Program-made: the position numbers and the translations under genes
Notes under the pieces: generated by a model
Seen by the model: the letters and a program-made list of their open reading frames with translations, nothing else
Told to the model about the DNA's origin: nothing
The model's database searches: none
Shown: positions 53,871 to 64,000 of the stretch, piece by piece
How positions within the stretch are numbered: position 1 is the stretch's first letter
Layout: every line of letters starts with the position of its first letter
Source: Pluralibacter gergoviae ATCC 33028 = NBRC 105706
GTDB lineage: Bacteria > Pseudomonadota > Gammaproteobacteria > Enterobacterales > Enterobacteriaceae
Direction: 5' to 3'
DNA: 64,000 bases
Assembly: GCF_001598855.1 (NCBI RefSeq)
Contig: NZ_BCZS01000013.1
Location: 1 to 64,000, forward strand

Positions 53871-55862
53871 ATGTCCTCACGTAAAGAGCTTGCTAATGCT
53901 ATTCGTGCGCTGAGCATGGACGCAGTACAGAAAGCCAAATCCGGTCACCCGGGTGCCCCGATGGGTATGGCCGACATTGCCGAAGTCCTGTGGCGTGATT
54001 TCATGAACCACAACCCGCAGAACCCTTCCTGGGCCGATCGCGACCGCTTCGTGCTGTCGAACGGCCACGGCTCCATGCTGATTTACAGCCTGCTGCACCT
54101 CACCGGCTATGATCTGCCGATGTCCGAGCTGCAGAACTTCCGCCAGCTGCACTCTAAGACTCCGGGCCACCCGGAAGTGGGTTACACTCCCGGTGTTGAA
54201 ACCACCACCGGTCCGCTGGGCCAGGGCATTGCTAACGCGGTAGGTATGGCTATCGCCGAGAAAACCCTGGCGGCGCAGTTCAACCGTCCGGGCCACGATA
54301 TCGTGGACCACTTCACCTACGCCTTCATGGGCGACGGCTGCATGATGGAAGGGATCTCCCACGAAGTGTGCTCCCTTGCGGGCACGCTGAAGCTGGGCAA
54401 GCTGGTGGCGTTCTATGACGACAACGGTATCTCCATCGACGGTCACGTTGAAGGCTGGTTCACCGACGATACCGCGAAGCGCTTTGAAGCCTACGGCTGG
54501 CACGTGGTGCGCGGCGTTGACGGTCACGATGCTGATGCGATTAAGCGCGCGGTGGAAGAGGCGCGTGCGGTTACCGACAAGCCGTCCCTGCTGATGTGCA
54601 AAACGATTATCGGCTTCGGCTCCCCGAACAAGCAGGGCACCCACGACTCCCACGGCGCGCCGCTGGGCGACGCTGAGATCGCGCTGACCCGCGAAGCGCT
54701 TGGCTGGAAATACGGTCCGTTTGAGATCCCGTCTGAAATCTACGCCCAGTGGGATGCAAAAGAAGCAGGTCAGGCGAAAGAGTCCGCGTGGAACGACAAG
54801 TTTGCCGCCTACGCTAAAGCCTTCCCGCAGGAAGCCGCTGAGTTTACCCGCCGCATGAAGGGCGAGATGCCGGCCGACTTCGACGCTAAGGCTAACGAGT
54901 TCATCGCGAAGCTGCAGGCGAACCCGGCGAAAATCGCCAGCCGCAAGGCGTCCCAGAATGCGATCGAAGCCTTCGGTCCGCTGCTGCCGGAATTCCTCGG
55001 CGGCTCCGCTGACCTGGCGCCGTCGAACCTGACCCTGTGGTCCGGTTCAAAAGCCATTAACGAAGATACTGCCGGTAACTACATCCACTACGGCGTGCGC
55101 GAATTCGGCATGACCGCGATCGCCAACGGTATCTCCCTGCACGGCGGTTTCCTGCCGTACACCTCTACCTTCCTGATGTTCGTTGAATACGCCCGCAACG
55201 CGGCGCGCATGGCGGCGCTGATGAAGGTGCGTCAGGTGATGGTCTACACCCACGACTCCATCGGTCTTGGCGAAGATGGCCCGACTCACCAGCCGGTAGA
55301 GCAGGTGGCTTCTCTGCGCCTGACCCCGAACATGTCCACCTGGCGTCCGTGTGACCAGGTTGAGTCTGCGGCGGCGTGGAAGTTCGGCGTTGAGCGCGCG
55401 GACGGCCCGACTGCGCTGATCCTCTCCCGCCAGAACCTGGCCCAGCAGGAGCGTTCTGAGCAGCAGCTGAAAGATATCGCCCGCGGCGGTTACGTGCTGA
55501 AAGATTCTGACGGTCAGCCGCAGGTTATCTTCATCGCCACCGGTTCCGAAGTTGAGCTGGCGGTTGCGGCCTGGGAGAAGCTGACCGCCGAAGGCGTGAA
55601 GGCGCGCGTGGTCTCCATGCCGTCTACCGATACCTTCGACAAGCAGGATGCGGCCTACCGCGAATCCGTACTGCCGAAAGCGGTCAGCGCGCGCGTTGCC
55701 GTTGAGGCGGGTATCGCCGACTACTGGTTCAAGTACGTGGGCCTGAACGGCGCTATCGTCGGTATGACCACCTTCGGCGAATCTGCCCCGGCAGAGCAAC
55801 TGTTTGAAGAGTTCGGCTTTACCGTCGAGAACGTGCTGGCTAAGGCGAAAGAACTGCTGTAA
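53871..55862 (+). CDS. tktA: Transketolase 1
   Basis: A 663-residue TPP-dependent enzyme moving two-carbon units in the pentose phosphate pathway, exactly E. coli length. The N-terminal [20 protein letters not shown], the TPP motif ([19 protein letters not shown] with the later DDNGISIDG), the [15 protein letters not shown] loop and the SRQNLA segment are standard. The start at 53871 follows GGAG. Confidence 0.98.
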   Translation: MSSRKELANAIRALSMDAVQKAKSGHPGAPMGMADIAEVLWRDFMNHNPQNPSWADRDRFVLSNGHGSMLIYSLLHLTGYDLPMSELQNFRQLHSKTPGHPEVGYTPGVETTTGPLGQGIANAVGMAIAEKTLAAQFNRPGHDIVDHFTYAFMGDGCMMEGISHEVCSLAGTLKLGKLVAFYDDNGISIDGHVEGWFTDDTAKRFEAYGWHVVRGVDGHDADAIKRAVEEARAVTDKPSLLMCKTIIGFGSPNKQGTHDSHGAPLGDAEIALTREALGWKYGPFEIPSEIYAQWDAKEAGQAKESAWNDKFAAYAKAFPQEAAEFTRRMKGEMPADFDAKANEFIAKLQANPAKIASRKASQNAIEAFGPLLPEFLGGSADLAPSNLTLWSGSKAINEDTAGNYIHYGVREFGMTAIANGISLHGGFLPYTSTFLMFVEYARNAARMAALMKVRQVMVYTHDSIGLGEDGPTHQPVEQVASLRLTPNMSTWRPCDQVESAAAWKFGVERADGPTALILSRQNLAQQERSEQQLKDIARGGYVLKDSDGQPQVIFIATGSEVELAVAAWEKLTAEGVKARVVSMPSTDTFDKQDAAYRESVLPKAVSARVAVEAGIADYWFKYVGLNGAIVGMTTFGESAPAEQLFEEFGFTVENVLAKAKELL

Positions 55863-55901
55863 TGCCCGTTTCCTCTCCCTCGGGGAGAGGAATATAGACG
55901 A

Positions 55902-55928
55902 GCCTCTCCTGCGGGAGAGGCGCTTTTG
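55902..55928 (+). terminator. Intrinsic terminator after tktA
   Basis: GCCTCTCC / GGAGAGGC stem followed by a T-rich run. A smaller hairpin of similar sequence lies just before it at 55870-55886. Confidence 0.75.
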
Positions 55929-55990
55929 TTTTGGCTGTTTTCTTTTCTTCAGATCAAATGTGAACCCGCTGTAAATTATTCCTGCGAAAA

Positions 55991-56006
55991 TGTGATGTAC
56001 ATCAGA
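55991..56006. promoter_or_regulatory. epd: CRP-like site upstream of epd
   Basis: TGTGATGTACATCAGA matches TGTGA-N6-TCACA at 9 of 10 conserved positions, 194 bp before the epd ATG. CRP control of the epd-pgk-fbaA operon is known in E. coli. Confidence 0.65.
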
Positions 56007-56065
56007 TAACGTACACCTTCCTCTGGACAACCATTCCTTTTATTCCTCGTTTCGATTACTCTGGC

Positions 56066-56077
56066 TGAAGCGTTTCA
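56066..56077. promoter_or_regulatory. epd: Cra (FruR) operator-like site upstream of epd
   Basis: TGAAGCGTTTCA matches the Cra consensus TGAAACGTTTCA at 11 of 12 positions. The E. coli epd promoter is also Cra controlled. Confidence 0.7.
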
Positions 56078-56199
56078 GTCGATTAAATGTTCGACAATTA
56101 AGCAATCAGTCGCCGTTTGCGGCGGCAGGCATTCCCTTCTGCGCAAGGCTGGATTAGGCTTTCAGCCACCGTAATCAGGGAGTGCATTGCAGGAGACTT

Positions 56200-57219
56200 A
56201 TGACCGTACGCGTAGCGATTAATGGTTTTGGCCGCATTGGACGTAACGTGGTCCGCGCTCTGTATGAAACCGGGCGCCGGCCGGAAATTACCGTGGTGGC
56301 CATCAATGAACTGGCTGATGCTGCGGGCATCGCGCACCTGCTGAAGTACGACACCAGCCACGGCCGCTTCGCGCTGGACGTGCGTCAGGAGCGGGAGCAG
56401 CTGTTCGTTGGCGACGATACCATCCGCCTGCTGCATGAGCGGACCATTGCGGCGCTGCCCTGGCGCGAGCTGGGCGTTGACGTGGTGCTGGACTGCACCG
56501 GCGTATACGGCAGCCGCGAAGACGGCGAGGCGCACCTGGCGGCGGGCGCGAAGAAAGTGCTCTTTTCACATCCCGGCAGCAGCGATCTTGACGCGACGGT
56601 GGTCTACGGCGTTAACCACGACGAGCTGCGCGGCGAACACCGCATCGTCTCCAATGCTTCCTGCACCACCAACTGCATTATTCCGGTGATTAAGCTGCTG
56701 GACGACGCCTTTGGCATCGAGTCCGGCACCGTCACCACTATCCACTCGGCGATGCACGATCAGCAGGTGATTGACGCCTACCACCCTGACCTCAGGCGCA
56801 CGCGCGCGGCCAGCCAGTCAATCATCCCGGTGGATACCAAACTGTCGGCGGGCATCACCCGCATTTTTCCGCAGTTTAATGACCGTTTTGAGGCGATTGC
56901 CGTGCGCGTGCCGACCATTAACGTCACCGCCATCGACCTGAGCGTTACCGTGAAGCATCCGGTAAAAGCCTGCGAAGTCAACCTGTTGCTGCAAAAAGCG
57001 GCGCAGGGGGCATTTCATGGTATAGTTGACTATACGGAATTACCGTTGGTCTCCACTGATTTTAACCACGATCCGCACAGCGCTATCGTTGATGGCACCC
57101 AGACGCGGGTGAGTGGGGCGCATCTGATCAAAACGCTGGTCTGGTGCGACAATGAATGGGGCTTTGCTAACCGCATGATCGACACGACGTTAGCAATGGC
57201 CGCCACAGGTTTCAGGTAA
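56200..57219 (+). CDS. epd: Erythrose-4-phosphate dehydrogenase
   Basis: A 339-residue GAPDH-like NAD enzyme oxidising erythrose-4-phosphate to 4-phosphoerythronate for pyridoxal phosphate synthesis. NAD-binding start [20 protein letters not shown] and catalytic cysteine in [20 protein letters not shown]-type length. The start at 56200 follows AGGAG and matches E. coli Epd. First gene of the epd-pgk-fbaA run. Confidence 0.96.
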   Translation: MTVRVAINGFGRIGRNVVRALYETGRRPEITVVAINELADAAGIAHLLKYDTSHGRFALDVRQEREQLFVGDDTIRLLHERTIAALPWRELGVDVVLDCTGVYGSREDGEAHLAAGAKKVLFSHPGSSDLDATVVYGVNHDELRGEHRIVSNASCTTNCIIPVIKLLDDAFGIESGTVTTIHSAMHDQQVIDAYHPDLRRTRAASQSIIPVDTKLSAGITRIFPQFNDRFEAIAVRVPTINVTAIDLSVTVKHPVKACEVNLLLQKAAQGAFHGIVDYTELPLVSTDFNHDPHSAIVDGTQTRVSGAHLIKTLVWCDNEWGFANRMIDTTLAMAATGFR

Positions 57220-57266
57220 GGCGTGAAGACGCCTGCAAAACTTTAGAATCAATAAGAGGATTCACC

Positions 57267-58430
57267 ATGTCTGTAATTAAGATGACCGATCTGGATCTGG
57301 CTGGGAAACGCGTTTTTATCCGTGCGGATCTGAACGTACCGGTTAAAGAGGGCAAAGTGACCAGCGATGCGCGTATCCGCGCCTCTCTGCCGACTATCGA
57401 GCTGGCCCTGAAACAGGGTGCTAAAGTGATGGTCACTTCCCATCTGGGTCGTCCGACTGAAGGCGAGTACAACGAAGAGTTCTCTCTGCTGCCGGTGGTT
57501 AATTACCTGAAAGACAAGCTCTCAAGCCCGGTACGTCTGGTAAAAGATTACCTCGACGGCGTTGACGTGGCTGCCGGCGAGCTGGTGGTTCTGGAAAACG
57601 TTCGCTTTAACAAAGGCGAGAAAAAAGACGACGAAGCGCTCTCCAAAAAATACGCCGCCCTGTGCGACGTGTTCGTGATGGATGCCTTCGGCACCGCGCA
57701 CCGCGCGCAGGCCTCGACTCACGGCATCGGCAAGTTTGCTGACGTCGCCTGTGCGGGCCCGCTGCTGGCGGCTGAGCTGGAAGCGCTGGGTAAAGCGCTG
57801 AAAGAGCCGGCGCGTCCGATGGTGGCTATCGTGGGCGGCTCTAAAGTCTCTACCAAACTGACCGTGCTGGATTCCCTGTCCAAAATCGCCGATCAGCTGA
57901 TTGTCGGCGGCGGTATTGCCAATACCTTCGTTGCCGCTCAGGGCCACAACGTGGGTAAATCCCTGTATGAAGCAGACCTGGTTGACGAAGCTAAGCGCCT
58001 GCTCAGCACCTGCGATATCCCGGTTCCGACCGACGTGCGCGTGGCGACCGAGTTCTCCGAAACTGCGCCGGCGACCCTGAAGTCCGTTAACGACATCAAA
58101 GACGACGAGCAGATCCTGGACCTCGGCGACGTTTCTGCCCAGAAGCTGGCTGATATCCTGAAAAATGCCAAAACCATTCTGTGGAACGGCCCGGTTGGCG
58201 TCTTCGAGTTCCCGAACTTCCGTAAAGGCACCGAAATCGTCGCTAACGCTATCGCCGACAGCGAAGGCTTCTCCATCGCCGGCGGCGGCGATACCCTGGC
58301 GGCTATCGACCTGTTCGGTATCGCAGACAAAATCTCCTACATCTCCACCGGCGGCGGCGCGTTCCTCGAATTCGTCGAAGGCAAGGTTCTGCCGGCGGTC
58401 GCCATGCTCGAAGAGCGTGCTAAGAAGTAA
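57267..58430 (+). CDS. pgk: Phosphoglycerate kinase
   Basis: A 387-residue glycolytic kinase making ATP from 1,3-bisphosphoglycerate. The N-terminal substrate-binding block [13 protein letters not shown], the SHLGRPT motif, the hinge, and the nucleotide site GGGDTLAAI near the C-terminus are all intact. It lies 47 bp after epd, and a terminator-like hairpin follows before fbaA. Confidence 0.98.
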   Translation: MSVIKMTDLDLAGKRVFIRADLNVPVKEGKVTSDARIRASLPTIELALKQGAKVMVTSHLGRPTEGEYNEEFSLLPVVNYLKDKLSSPVRLVKDYLDGVDVAAGELVVLENVRFNKGEKKDDEALSKKYAALCDVFVMDAFGTAHRAQASTHGIGKFADVACAGPLLAAELEALGKALKEPARPMVAIVGGSKVSTKLTVLDSLSKIADQLIVGGGIANTFVAAQGHNVGKSLYEADLVDEAKRLLSTCDIPVPTDVRVATEFSETAPATLKSVNDIKDDEQILDLGDVSAQKLADILKNAKTILWNGPVGVFEFPNFRKGTEIVANAIADSEGFSIAGGGDTLAAIDLFGIADKISYISTGGGAFLEFVEGKVLPAVAMLEERAKK

Positions 58431-58437
58431 GTTTGTT

Positions 58438-58463
58438 CAGGCGGGGTAACCCGCCTGTTTTTT
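58438..58463 (+). terminator. Intrinsic terminator-like hairpin between pgk and fbaA
   Basis: CAGGCGGG / CCCGCCTG stem with a T6 tract, 7 nt after pgk. It probably allows partial read-through, since fbaA is co-transcribed with pgk in E. coli. Confidence 0.75.
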
Positions 58464-58539
58464 GCAGGCTGTTGGTACGCATGTGTCCAGTCAGCAACCC
58501 TTTTCAACGGTCGAAGATACAGATACAGGACTCCGTAAC

Positions 58540-59619
58540 ATGTCTAAAATTTTTGATTTCGTAAAACCGGGCGTCATCACTGGCGACGACGTTCAGAAAG
58601 TGTTCCAGGTCGCGAAAGATAACAACTTCGCGCTGCCGGCAGTAAACTGCGTGGGCACCGACTCCATCAACGCCGTTCTGGAAGCTGCTGCCAAAGTTAA
58701 AGCGCCGGTTATCGTTCAGTTCTCTAACGGCGGTGCGGCATTCATCGCCGGTAAAGGCGTGAAAACCGACGTGCCTCAGGGCGCGGCTATCCTCGGCGCT
58801 ATCTCCGGTGCGCATCACGTTCACCAGATGGCTGAACACTACGGCGTGCCGGTTATCCTGCACACCGACCACTGCGCTAAGAAACTGCTGCCGTGGATCG
58901 ACGGCCTGCTGGACGCCGGTGAAAAACACTTTGCCGCGACCGGCAAACCGCTCTTCTCTTCCCACATGATTGACCTGTCCGAAGAGTCTCTGGAAGAAAA
59001 CATCGAGATCTGCTCCAAATATCTGGCGCGCATGTCCAAAATGGGCATGACCCTGGAAATCGAACTGGGCTGCACCGGCGGCGAAGAAGACGGCGTGGAC
59101 AACAGCCACATGGACGCTTCCGCGCTGTACACCCAGCCGGAAGACGTAGACTATGCCTACGTTGAGCTGAGCAAAATCAGCCCGCGCTTCACCATCGCGG
59201 CCTCCTTCGGTAACGTCCACGGCGTGTACAAGCCGGGCAACGTTAAACTGACCCCGACTATCCTGCGCGACTCGCAGGAATATGTGTCCAAAAAACACAA
59301 CCTGCCGCACAACAGCCTGAACTTCGTATTCCACGGCGGTTCCGGTTCTACTGCGCAGGAAATCAAAGATTCCGTCAGCTACGGTGTTATCAAAATGAAC
59401 ATCGATACCGACACCCAGTGGGCCACCTGGGACGGGATCCTGAACTACTACAAAGAGAACGAAGCTTACCTACAGGGTCAGCTGGGCAACCCGAAAGGCG
59501 AAGACCAGCCGAACAAGAAATACTACGATCCGCGCGTATGGCTGCGCGCTGCCCAGACCTCCATGGTCAAGCGTCTGGAGCAGGCATTCAAAGAGCTGAA
59601 CGCTATCGACGTCCTGTAA
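58540..59619 (+). CDS. fbaA: Class II fructose-bisphosphate aldolase
   Basis: A 359-residue Zn-dependent aldolase cleaving fructose-1,6-bisphosphate. Zn ligands are visible in LHTDHCAKK and in the NVHGVYKPGNVKL and FHGGSGS blocks; ELGCTGGEEDGVDN is the class II loop. The start at 58540 (MSKIFDFVKPG) matches E. coli; an in-frame frame upstream to 58462 overlaps the pgk terminator. Confidence 0.98.
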   Translation: MSKIFDFVKPGVITGDDVQKVFQVAKDNNFALPAVNCVGTDSINAVLEAAAKVKAPVIVQFSNGGAAFIAGKGVKTDVPQGAAILGAISGAHHVHQMAEHYGVPVILHTDHCAKKLLPWIDGLLDAGEKHFAATGKPLFSSHMIDLSEESLEENIEICSKYLARMSKMGMTLEIELGCTGGEEDGVDNSHMDASALYTQPEDVDYAYVELSKISPRFTIAASFGNVHGVYKPGNVKLTPTILRDSQEYVSKKHNLPHNSLNFVFHGGSGSTAQEIKDSVSYGVIKMNIDTDTQWATWDGILNYYKENEAYLQGQLGNPKGEDQPNKKYYDPRVWLRAAQTSMVKRLEQAFKELNAIDVL

Positions 59620-59642
59620 TTCAGGCCGCGTTATGCTGAATG

Positions 59643-59670
59643 AGCCCGCTGATTAGCGGGCTTTTTTTAT
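59643..59670 (+). terminator. Intrinsic terminator after fbaA
   Basis: AGCCCGCT / AGCGGGCT stem followed by T7. Confidence 0.95.
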
Positions 59671-59810
59671 GCTTTTTCAACAGCATAATCTGAATTGATA
59701 CTGTGACGGACTTGGCAAAAGTGGCACTTTTTGTTTAACTTTAGTGTTCTGTGCCGTCAGTTATGACGCCGCTTTTTATCTCCCGAACGGGTAGCCATAA
59801 GGAATATTGA

Positions 59811-60671
59811 ATGGAAGATCTGAATGTTGTCGACAGTATAAATCACGCGGGGTCGTGGCTGGTGCGCAACCAGGCGCTGCTGCTGAGCTATGCGGTCAAT
59901 ATCGTCGCGGCGATCGCCATCATTATCGTCGGTATGATTGTGGCGAGGGTGGTGTCGAATACGGTGAACCGCGTAATGGTGGGGCGTAAAATCGATGCCA
60001 CGGTGGCGGACTTTCTCTCCGCCATGCTGCGCTACGCGATTATCGCCTTCACGTTAATTGCCGCCCTGGGGCGCGTGGGCGTGCAGACGGCCTCGATTAT
60101 CGCGGTACTCGGCGCCGCCGGTCTGGCCGTCGGCCTGGCGCTGCAGGGCTCGCTTTCTAACCTGGCGGCAGGCGTGCTGCTGGTGATGTTCCGCCCGTTC
60201 CGCGCCGGGGAGTATGTCGATCTCGGCGGCGTGGCGGGGACCGTGCTGCACGTGCAGATTTTTTCTACCACCATGCGCACCGTTGACGGCAAAATTGTCG
60301 TTATTCCTAACGGTAAAATCATCGCCGGCAATATCATCAACTACTCCCGCGAGCCGGTGCGCCGCAACGAGTTTATCATCGGCGTGGCCTACGACTCCGA
60401 TATCGATCAGGTGAAGCAGCTGCTGACCAATATCATCGAGTCCGACGAGCGTATCCTCAAGGATCGCGATATGACCGTGCGCCTCAACGAGCTGGGCGCC
60501 TCTTCCATCAACTTCGTGGTGCGCTGCTGGAGCAAAAGCAGCGATCTGCAAAACGTCTACTGGGACGTGCTGGAGCGCGTGAAGCGCGATTTTGACGCCA
60601 ACGGCATCAGCTTCCCGTATCCGCAGATGGACGTCAATTTCAAGCGCGTGAAAGAGGCTGAACAGGAGTAA
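59811..60671 (+). CDS. mscS: Small-conductance mechanosensitive channel MscS
   Basis: A 286-residue heptameric channel. TM1 and TM2 span residues 28-90; pore-lining TM3 ([21 protein letters not shown]) has the glycine/alanine pattern needed for gating; the cytoplasmic beta and vestibule domains follow. It releases solutes under osmotic downshock. AAGGA precedes the ATG. Confidence 0.97.
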   Translation: MEDLNVVDSINHAGSWLVRNQALLLSYAVNIVAAIAIIIVGMIVARVVSNTVNRVMVGRKIDATVADFLSAMLRYAIIAFTLIAALGRVGVQTASIIAVLGAAGLAVGLALQGSLSNLAAGVLLVMFRPFRAGEYVDLGGVAGTVLHVQIFSTTMRTVDGKIVVIPNGKIIAGNIINYSREPVRRNEFIIGVAYDSDIDQVKQLLTNIIESDERILKDRDMTVRLNELGASSINFVVRCWSKSSDLQNVYWDVLERVKRDFDANGISFPYPQMDVNFKRVKEAEQE

Positions 60672-60691
60672 GCCTGCTGAACGCCCGCCCG

Positions 60692-60718
60692 GCCCGCGCC
60701 TTCGCCGCGGGCTTTTTT
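60692..60718 (+). terminator. Intrinsic terminator after mscS
   Basis: GCCCGCG / CGCGGGC stem with a T6 tract. Confidence 0.9.
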
Positions 60719-60824
60719 GTATCTTATTAGCGTTACTAATCTTCGATTAAAATTACCCATTTCCGCTAATGATTTTCCCGCGCTATAGTCTCGCCGTTGA
60801 CCCTTCTTAGCGAGAGAATTAATC

Positions 60825-61460
60825 GTGTTATCTTATTACTTTCAGGGGCTTGCCCTCGGTGCGGCGATGATCCTGCCGCTGGGGCCGCAGAATGCCTTCG
60901 TCATGAACCAGGGGATTCGCCGCCAGTACCACCTGATGATTGCCCTGCTCTGCGCCCTCAGCGACCTGCTGCTGATCTGCGCCGGGATCTTCGGCGGCAG
61001 CGCGCTGCTAATGCAGTCGCCGTGGCTGCTGGGGTTGGTCACCTGGGGCGGCGTCGCCTTTTTGCTGTGGTACGGCTTCGGCGCGCTGAAGACCGCCTTC
61101 GGCCCCGACGTAGAGATAGCCAGCGTAGAGGCCTCCAGGCAGGGGCGCTGGAAGATTATCGTGACCATGCTGGCGGTGACCTGGCTTAATCCCCACGTCT
61201 ATCTTGATACCTTCGTGGTGCTCGGCAGCCTCGGCGGCCAGCTGGACGCAGAGCCCAGACGCTGGTTCGCCCTCGGCACCGTCAGCGCCTCGTTTTTGTG
61301 GTTCTTTGGCCTTGCGCTGCTGGCCGCGTGGCTGGCGCCGCGCCTGCGCACCGCCGGCGCCCAGCGGGTGATTAACCTGCTGGTGGGCGGCGTGATGTGG
61401 TTTATCGCCTTTCAGCTTGCGAAAGAAGGCGTTGCGCACGTTCAGGCTTTGTTCAGTTAG
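60825..61460 (+). CDS. argO: Arginine exporter ArgO (LysE family)
   Basis: A 211-residue inner membrane exporter with about six helices. [20 protein letters not shown] is the LysE/ArgO signature, and [17 protein letters not shown] the second. It exports arginine (and canavanine) and is activated by ArgP, whose gene lies 0.9 kb away. GTG start after a GAGAG site. Confidence 0.95.
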   Translation: MLSYYFQGLALGAAMILPLGPQNAFVMNQGIRRQYHLMIALLCALSDLLLICAGIFGGSALLMQSPWLLGLVTWGGVAFLLWYGFGALKTAFGPDVEIASVEASRQGRWKIIVTMLAVTWLNPHVYLDTFVVLGSLGGQLDAEPRRWFALGTVSASFLWFFGLALLAAWLAPRLRTAGAQRVINLLVGGVMWFIAFQLAKEGVAHVQALFS

Positions 61461-61558
61461 CGCGCTCTAAGCCTTCTCCTATGGACTTTCATCGCTGAGG
61501 GGCTAAGCTTGCTCCATGCACCCTGTATCGGGTAAATCAGTAGCATGGAGGAAGGACA

Positions 61559-62311
61559 GTGAAGTTTAAAGTGATGGCCCTCGCGGCACTGGTGGGTTTC
61601 AGCACAATGTCGGTTCAGGCGAGCGAGCTGCCGGACGGACCGCACATTGTCACCTCGGGCACCGCCAGCGTCGATGCGGTGCCGGATATGGCCACCCTGG
61701 CCATTGAAGTTAACGTCGCGGCAAAAGATGCCGCTTCGGCGAAAAAGCAGGCCGACGATCGCGTCGCCCAGTATCTCTCCTTCCTTGAGCAGAACGGCAT
61801 TGCCAAGAAAGATATCCGCTCGGCCAACCTGCGCACCCAGCCGGATTACGACTACCAGAACGGTAAAAGCATTCTCAAGGGCTACCGCGCGGTACGCTCG
61901 GTGGAAGTGACCCTGCGCCAGCTGGATAAGCTGAACTCTCTGCTGGACGGCGCCCTCAAGGCCGGGCTGAACGAGATCCGCTCGGTGTCGCTGGGCGTTG
62001 CGCAACCGGACACCTACAAAGACAAGGCCCGCAAGGCGGCCATTGATGACGCCGTTCACCAGGCGCAGGCGCTGGCGGAAGGCTTCCACGCGAAGCTGGG
62101 GCCGGTGTACAGCGTGCGCTACCACGTCTCAAACTATCAGCCGAGCCCGATGGTGCGGATGATGAAGGCCGAGGCGGCGCCGGCAACGTCGGCGCAGGAA
62201 ACCTACGAGCAGCCGACCATCCAGTTTGACGATCAGGTTGATGTGGTGTTCCAGCTGCAGGCCGCCGACGCGGCGCCGAAGCCGGCTGCGCCAGAGAAGA
62301 AAGCAGAATAA
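61559..62311 (+). CDS. yggE: YggE, SIMPL-domain periplasmic protein
   Basis: A 250-residue SIMPL (DUF541) protein with signal KFKVMALAALVGFSTMSVQA. The SIMPL core runs from about residue 30 to 225 (VTSGTASVDAVPDMATLAIE near its start). Thought to reduce oxidative stress; acts in the envelope. GTG start with GGAGGAAGG. The tail is lysine/proline/alanine-rich. Confidence 0.93.
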   Translation: MKFKVMALAALVGFSTMSVQASELPDGPHIVTSGTASVDAVPDMATLAIEVNVAAKDAASAKKQADDRVAQYLSFLEQNGIAKKDIRSANLRTQPDYDYQNGKSILKGYRAVRSVEVTLRQLDKLNSLLDGALKAGLNEIRSVSLGVAQPDTYKDKARKAAIDDAVHQAQALAEGFHAKLGPVYSVRYHVSNYQPSPMVRMMKAEAAPATSAQETYEQPTIQFDDQVDVVFQLQAADAAPKPAAPEKKAE

Positions 62312-62323
62312 AGACGTGACGCA

Positions 62324-62352
62324 TAAAAAAGCCGGGGAAACCCGGCTTTTTT
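62324..62352. terminator. Bidirectional terminator between yggE and argP
   Basis: AAAAGCCGGG / CCCGGCTTTT stem with A- and T-tracts on both sides of the convergent pair. Confidence 0.9.
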
Positions 62353-62355
62353 ATA

Positions 62356-63249
62356 TCAATTCTGCCGCAACACTTTGTGCCCATAGGCCAGCAGGGCATC
62401 GGTCACCCGGCGCATCATGCGGCTTTCCGGCGCAAAGCGGTGCCAGTAGAGCATCCGGCGCTGAAACAGGCCTGGCGTCAGATCGATAAGCTCGCCGGAG
62501 GCGAGTTCTTTCTCTATCTGCAGGTGCGGGATCATGCAGCAGGTCGTGCTCTGGCGGGCCAGCTGCACGAAAGCTTCCGATGAGTTCACAATATGGCAGG
62601 GCACGCTTCCCGGCGGCAGATCGAAGTTCTGCTGCAGGAAGGCCTGATGCATATCATCGAGATGATCGAAAGCCACCACCGGCGCTTTCAGCAGCGCCGA
62701 GCGGGTGACGCCGTTGGGGAAATAGCGTTGCGCAAACGCCGGCGACGCGACGAACAGGTAGTCGAGGGCGCCCAGCTGATCCACCAGGCAGCTCGGCAGC
62801 GCCTGCGGCTGTATGCTGACCGCGCCGACCACTTCCCCCCGGCGCAGCCGCTCCTGAGTGCGGGTTTCATCTTCCACCTGCAGATTCAGTCGGATAGGGG
62901 AGTCGGCCAGCACGCCGGCCAGCGCCGGCAGCAGCCAGGTCGCGAGGCTGTCGGCGTTGATCGCCAGCGACAGCAGCAGCGGCGTTGAGCCGGTCTGCTC
63001 ATCGCCCAGCCACTCCTCCTCCAGCAGCTCCACCTGGCGCAGCAGGGCCAGCAGTTTCTGCCCCTGCTCGGTGGGGCGGGGCGGAACAGTACGCACCAGC
63101 AGCGGCTGGCCGAACATATTTTCCAGCTGTTTAATGCGCTGTGAGACGGCGGACTGAGTGATACACAGCTTTTGTGCGGCGCGCTCAAAGCCTCTTTCCC
63201 GAATAACGGCATCAAGCGCCTGCAGCGTTCTGTAGTCCGGACGTTTCAT
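62356..63249 (-). CDS. argP: ArgP (IciA), LysR-type regulator
   Basis: A 297-residue LysR regulator with N-terminal winged HTH ([40 protein letters not shown]) and a two-lobed effector domain for lysine and arginine. It activates argO, dapB, lysP and others. Matches E. coli ArgP in length and start, and is divergent from rpiA. Confidence 0.96.
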   Translation of the reverse strand: MKRPDYRTLQALDAVIRERGFERAAQKLCITQSAVSQRIKQLENMFGQPLLVRTVPPRPTEQGQKLLALLRQVELLEEEWLGDEQTGSTPLLLSLAINADSLATWLLPALAGVLADSPIRLNLQVEDETRTQERLRRGEVVGAVSIQPQALPSCLVDQLGALDYLFVASPAFAQRYFPNGVTRSALLKAPVVAFDHLDDMHQAFLQQNFDLPPGSVPCHIVNSSEAFVQLARQSTTCCMIPHLQIEKELASGELIDLTPGLFQRRMLYWHRFAPESRMMRRVTDALLAYGHKVLRQN

Positions 63250-63408
63250 TATTGTGACTGACTCCTTAAAGTTTGATATTCAGCACTATGACATAAATTT
63301 AACTGTGATACAGACGAAATTGACCCTCTTCCCACAGTCCGGGCAAGGACTTTTTCCCGGGCAATGGTCTATAATGCGCCGATCTCATCACTTCACAGGT
63401 AACAAACC

Positions 63409-64000
63409 ATGACGCAGGATGAACTGAAAAAAGCCGTTGGCTGGGCGGCGCTGCAGTATGTACAGCCGGGGACCATTGTTGGCGTTGGCACCGGCTCAAC
63501 GGCGGCGCACTTTATTGACGCCCTCGGAACGATGAAGGGGCAAATCGAGGGCGCGGTCTCCAGCTCTGATGCCTCCACCGCGAAGCTTAAGGCGCTGGGT
63601 ATTCACGTTTTCGACCTCAACGAAGTGGACCGTCTCGGCATTTACGTGGACGGCGCAGACGAAATCAACGGCCATATGCAGATGATCAAAGGCGGCGGCG
63701 CCGCGCTGACCCGCGAAAAAATCATCGCCTCCGTCGCCGATAAGTTTATCTGTATTGCCGACGCCTCCAAGCAGGTGGATATTCTCGGTAAATTCCCGCT
63801 GCCGGTAGAGGTTATCCCGATGGCGCGCAGCGCCGTTGCCCGCCAGCTGGTGAAGCTCGGCGGCCGCCCGGAGTATCGTCAGGGCGTGGTGACCGATAAC
63901 GGCAACGTTATCCTGGATGTGCACAACCTTGAGATCCTCGATGCGATTGCCCTTGAGAACGCGATTAACGGCATTCCGGGCGTCGTGACCGTCGGCCTGT
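63409..64000 (+). CDS. rpiA: Ribose-5-phosphate isomerase A (3'-truncated by window end)
   Basis: The first 197 codons of RpiA, which interconverts ribose-5-phosphate and ribulose-5-phosphate. [20 protein letters not shown], then [36 protein letters not shown] and ASKQVDILG are the family motifs; full length is about 219 residues, so some 20 residues lie beyond the window. AGGT precedes the ATG. Confidence 0.97.
   Translation, partial: MTQDELKKAVGWAALQYVQPGTIVGVGTGSTAAHFIDALGTMKGQIEGAVSSSDASTAKLKALGIHVFDLNEVDRLGIYVDGADEINGHMQMIKGGGAALTREKIIASVADKFICIADASKQVDILGKFPLPVEVIPMARSAVARQLVKLGGRPEYRQGVVTDNGNVILDVHNLEILDAIALENAINGIPGVVTVGL

Larger units (their letters stand above)
55863..56199. other. 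tktA-epd intergenic control region
   Basis: Holds the tktA terminator and the epd-pgk-fbaA control region with a CRP-like site and a Cra-like site. No gene seen. Confidence 0.6.

Noticed and set aside
55047..56030. 327-codon minus-strand frame over the end of tktA
   Set aside because: Overlaps tktA coding and its terminator; translation shows no family features.
1..64000. CRISPR arrays
   Set aside because: No run of regularly spaced identical repeats was seen by eye.

Overview
This window is chromosomal DNA of a member of the Enterobacteriaceae, most likely from the Klebsiella/Raoultella/Enterobacter part of the family. From about 18.4 kb to the right end the gene order follows the E. coli 63-67 minute region read backwards: tRNA-Phe, yqgA remnant, speC, mltC, yggX, mutY, trmB, yggL, yggN, ansB, hemW, rdgB, yggU, yggT, yggS/yggR, ruvX, yqgE, gshB, rsmE, endA, sprT, galP, metK, yqgB, speA, speB, loiP, tktA, epd, pgk, fbaA, mscS, argO, yggE, argP, rpiA. 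The protein sequences are close to the E. coli versions, but several insertions and losses set this genome apart. The species is an inference; no rRNA or other marker gene is present.

Region 1-1.9 kb is a graveyard of mobile and toxin-antitoxin DNA: a SymE-type toxin gene, a broken tyrosine recombinase, a parDE pair whose toxin frame carries an amber codon, and a piece of an XRE-type regulator. Region 1.9-18.4 kb is accessory: a complete RND efflux operon with its own outer membrane channel, the lysine decarboxylase operon cadBA without an adjacent cadC, a short-chain dehydrogenase, an IS66-type transposase fragment, and a torYZ-like N-/S-oxide reductase operon. It ends at the 3' end of a tRNA-Phe gene, a classic integration hot spot, so 1-18.4 kb reads as a tRNA-anchored variable segment.

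Region 18.4-37.2 kb is conserved housekeeping DNA (ornithine decarboxylase, cell-wall lysis, DNA and tRNA repair or modification, heme-related and glutathione genes). It carries two local additions: a glycine-zipper envelope protein next to hemW and a CsgD-like LuxR regulator between yggR and ruvX. Region 37.2-46.0 kb holds inserted catabolic cassettes around galP: cyuA-cyuP (cysteine desulfidase and transporter) on one side, and on the other a membrane protein of unknown function and a three-gene unit (MHS-type transporter, LacI regulator, nucleoside hydrolase) with a perfect 16-bp palindrome in front of it.

Region 46.1-64 kb returns to core genes: metK, yqgB, speA and speB (methionine to polyamines), an OprD-type porin, loiP, and then the transketolase/glycolysis block tktA, epd-pgk-fbaA with visible CRP- and Cra-like sites, then mscS, argO, yggE, argP and the start of rpiA. 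Polyamine metabolism is prominent: lysine, ornithine and arginine decarboxylases plus agmatinase and SAM synthetase all lie within 52 kb.
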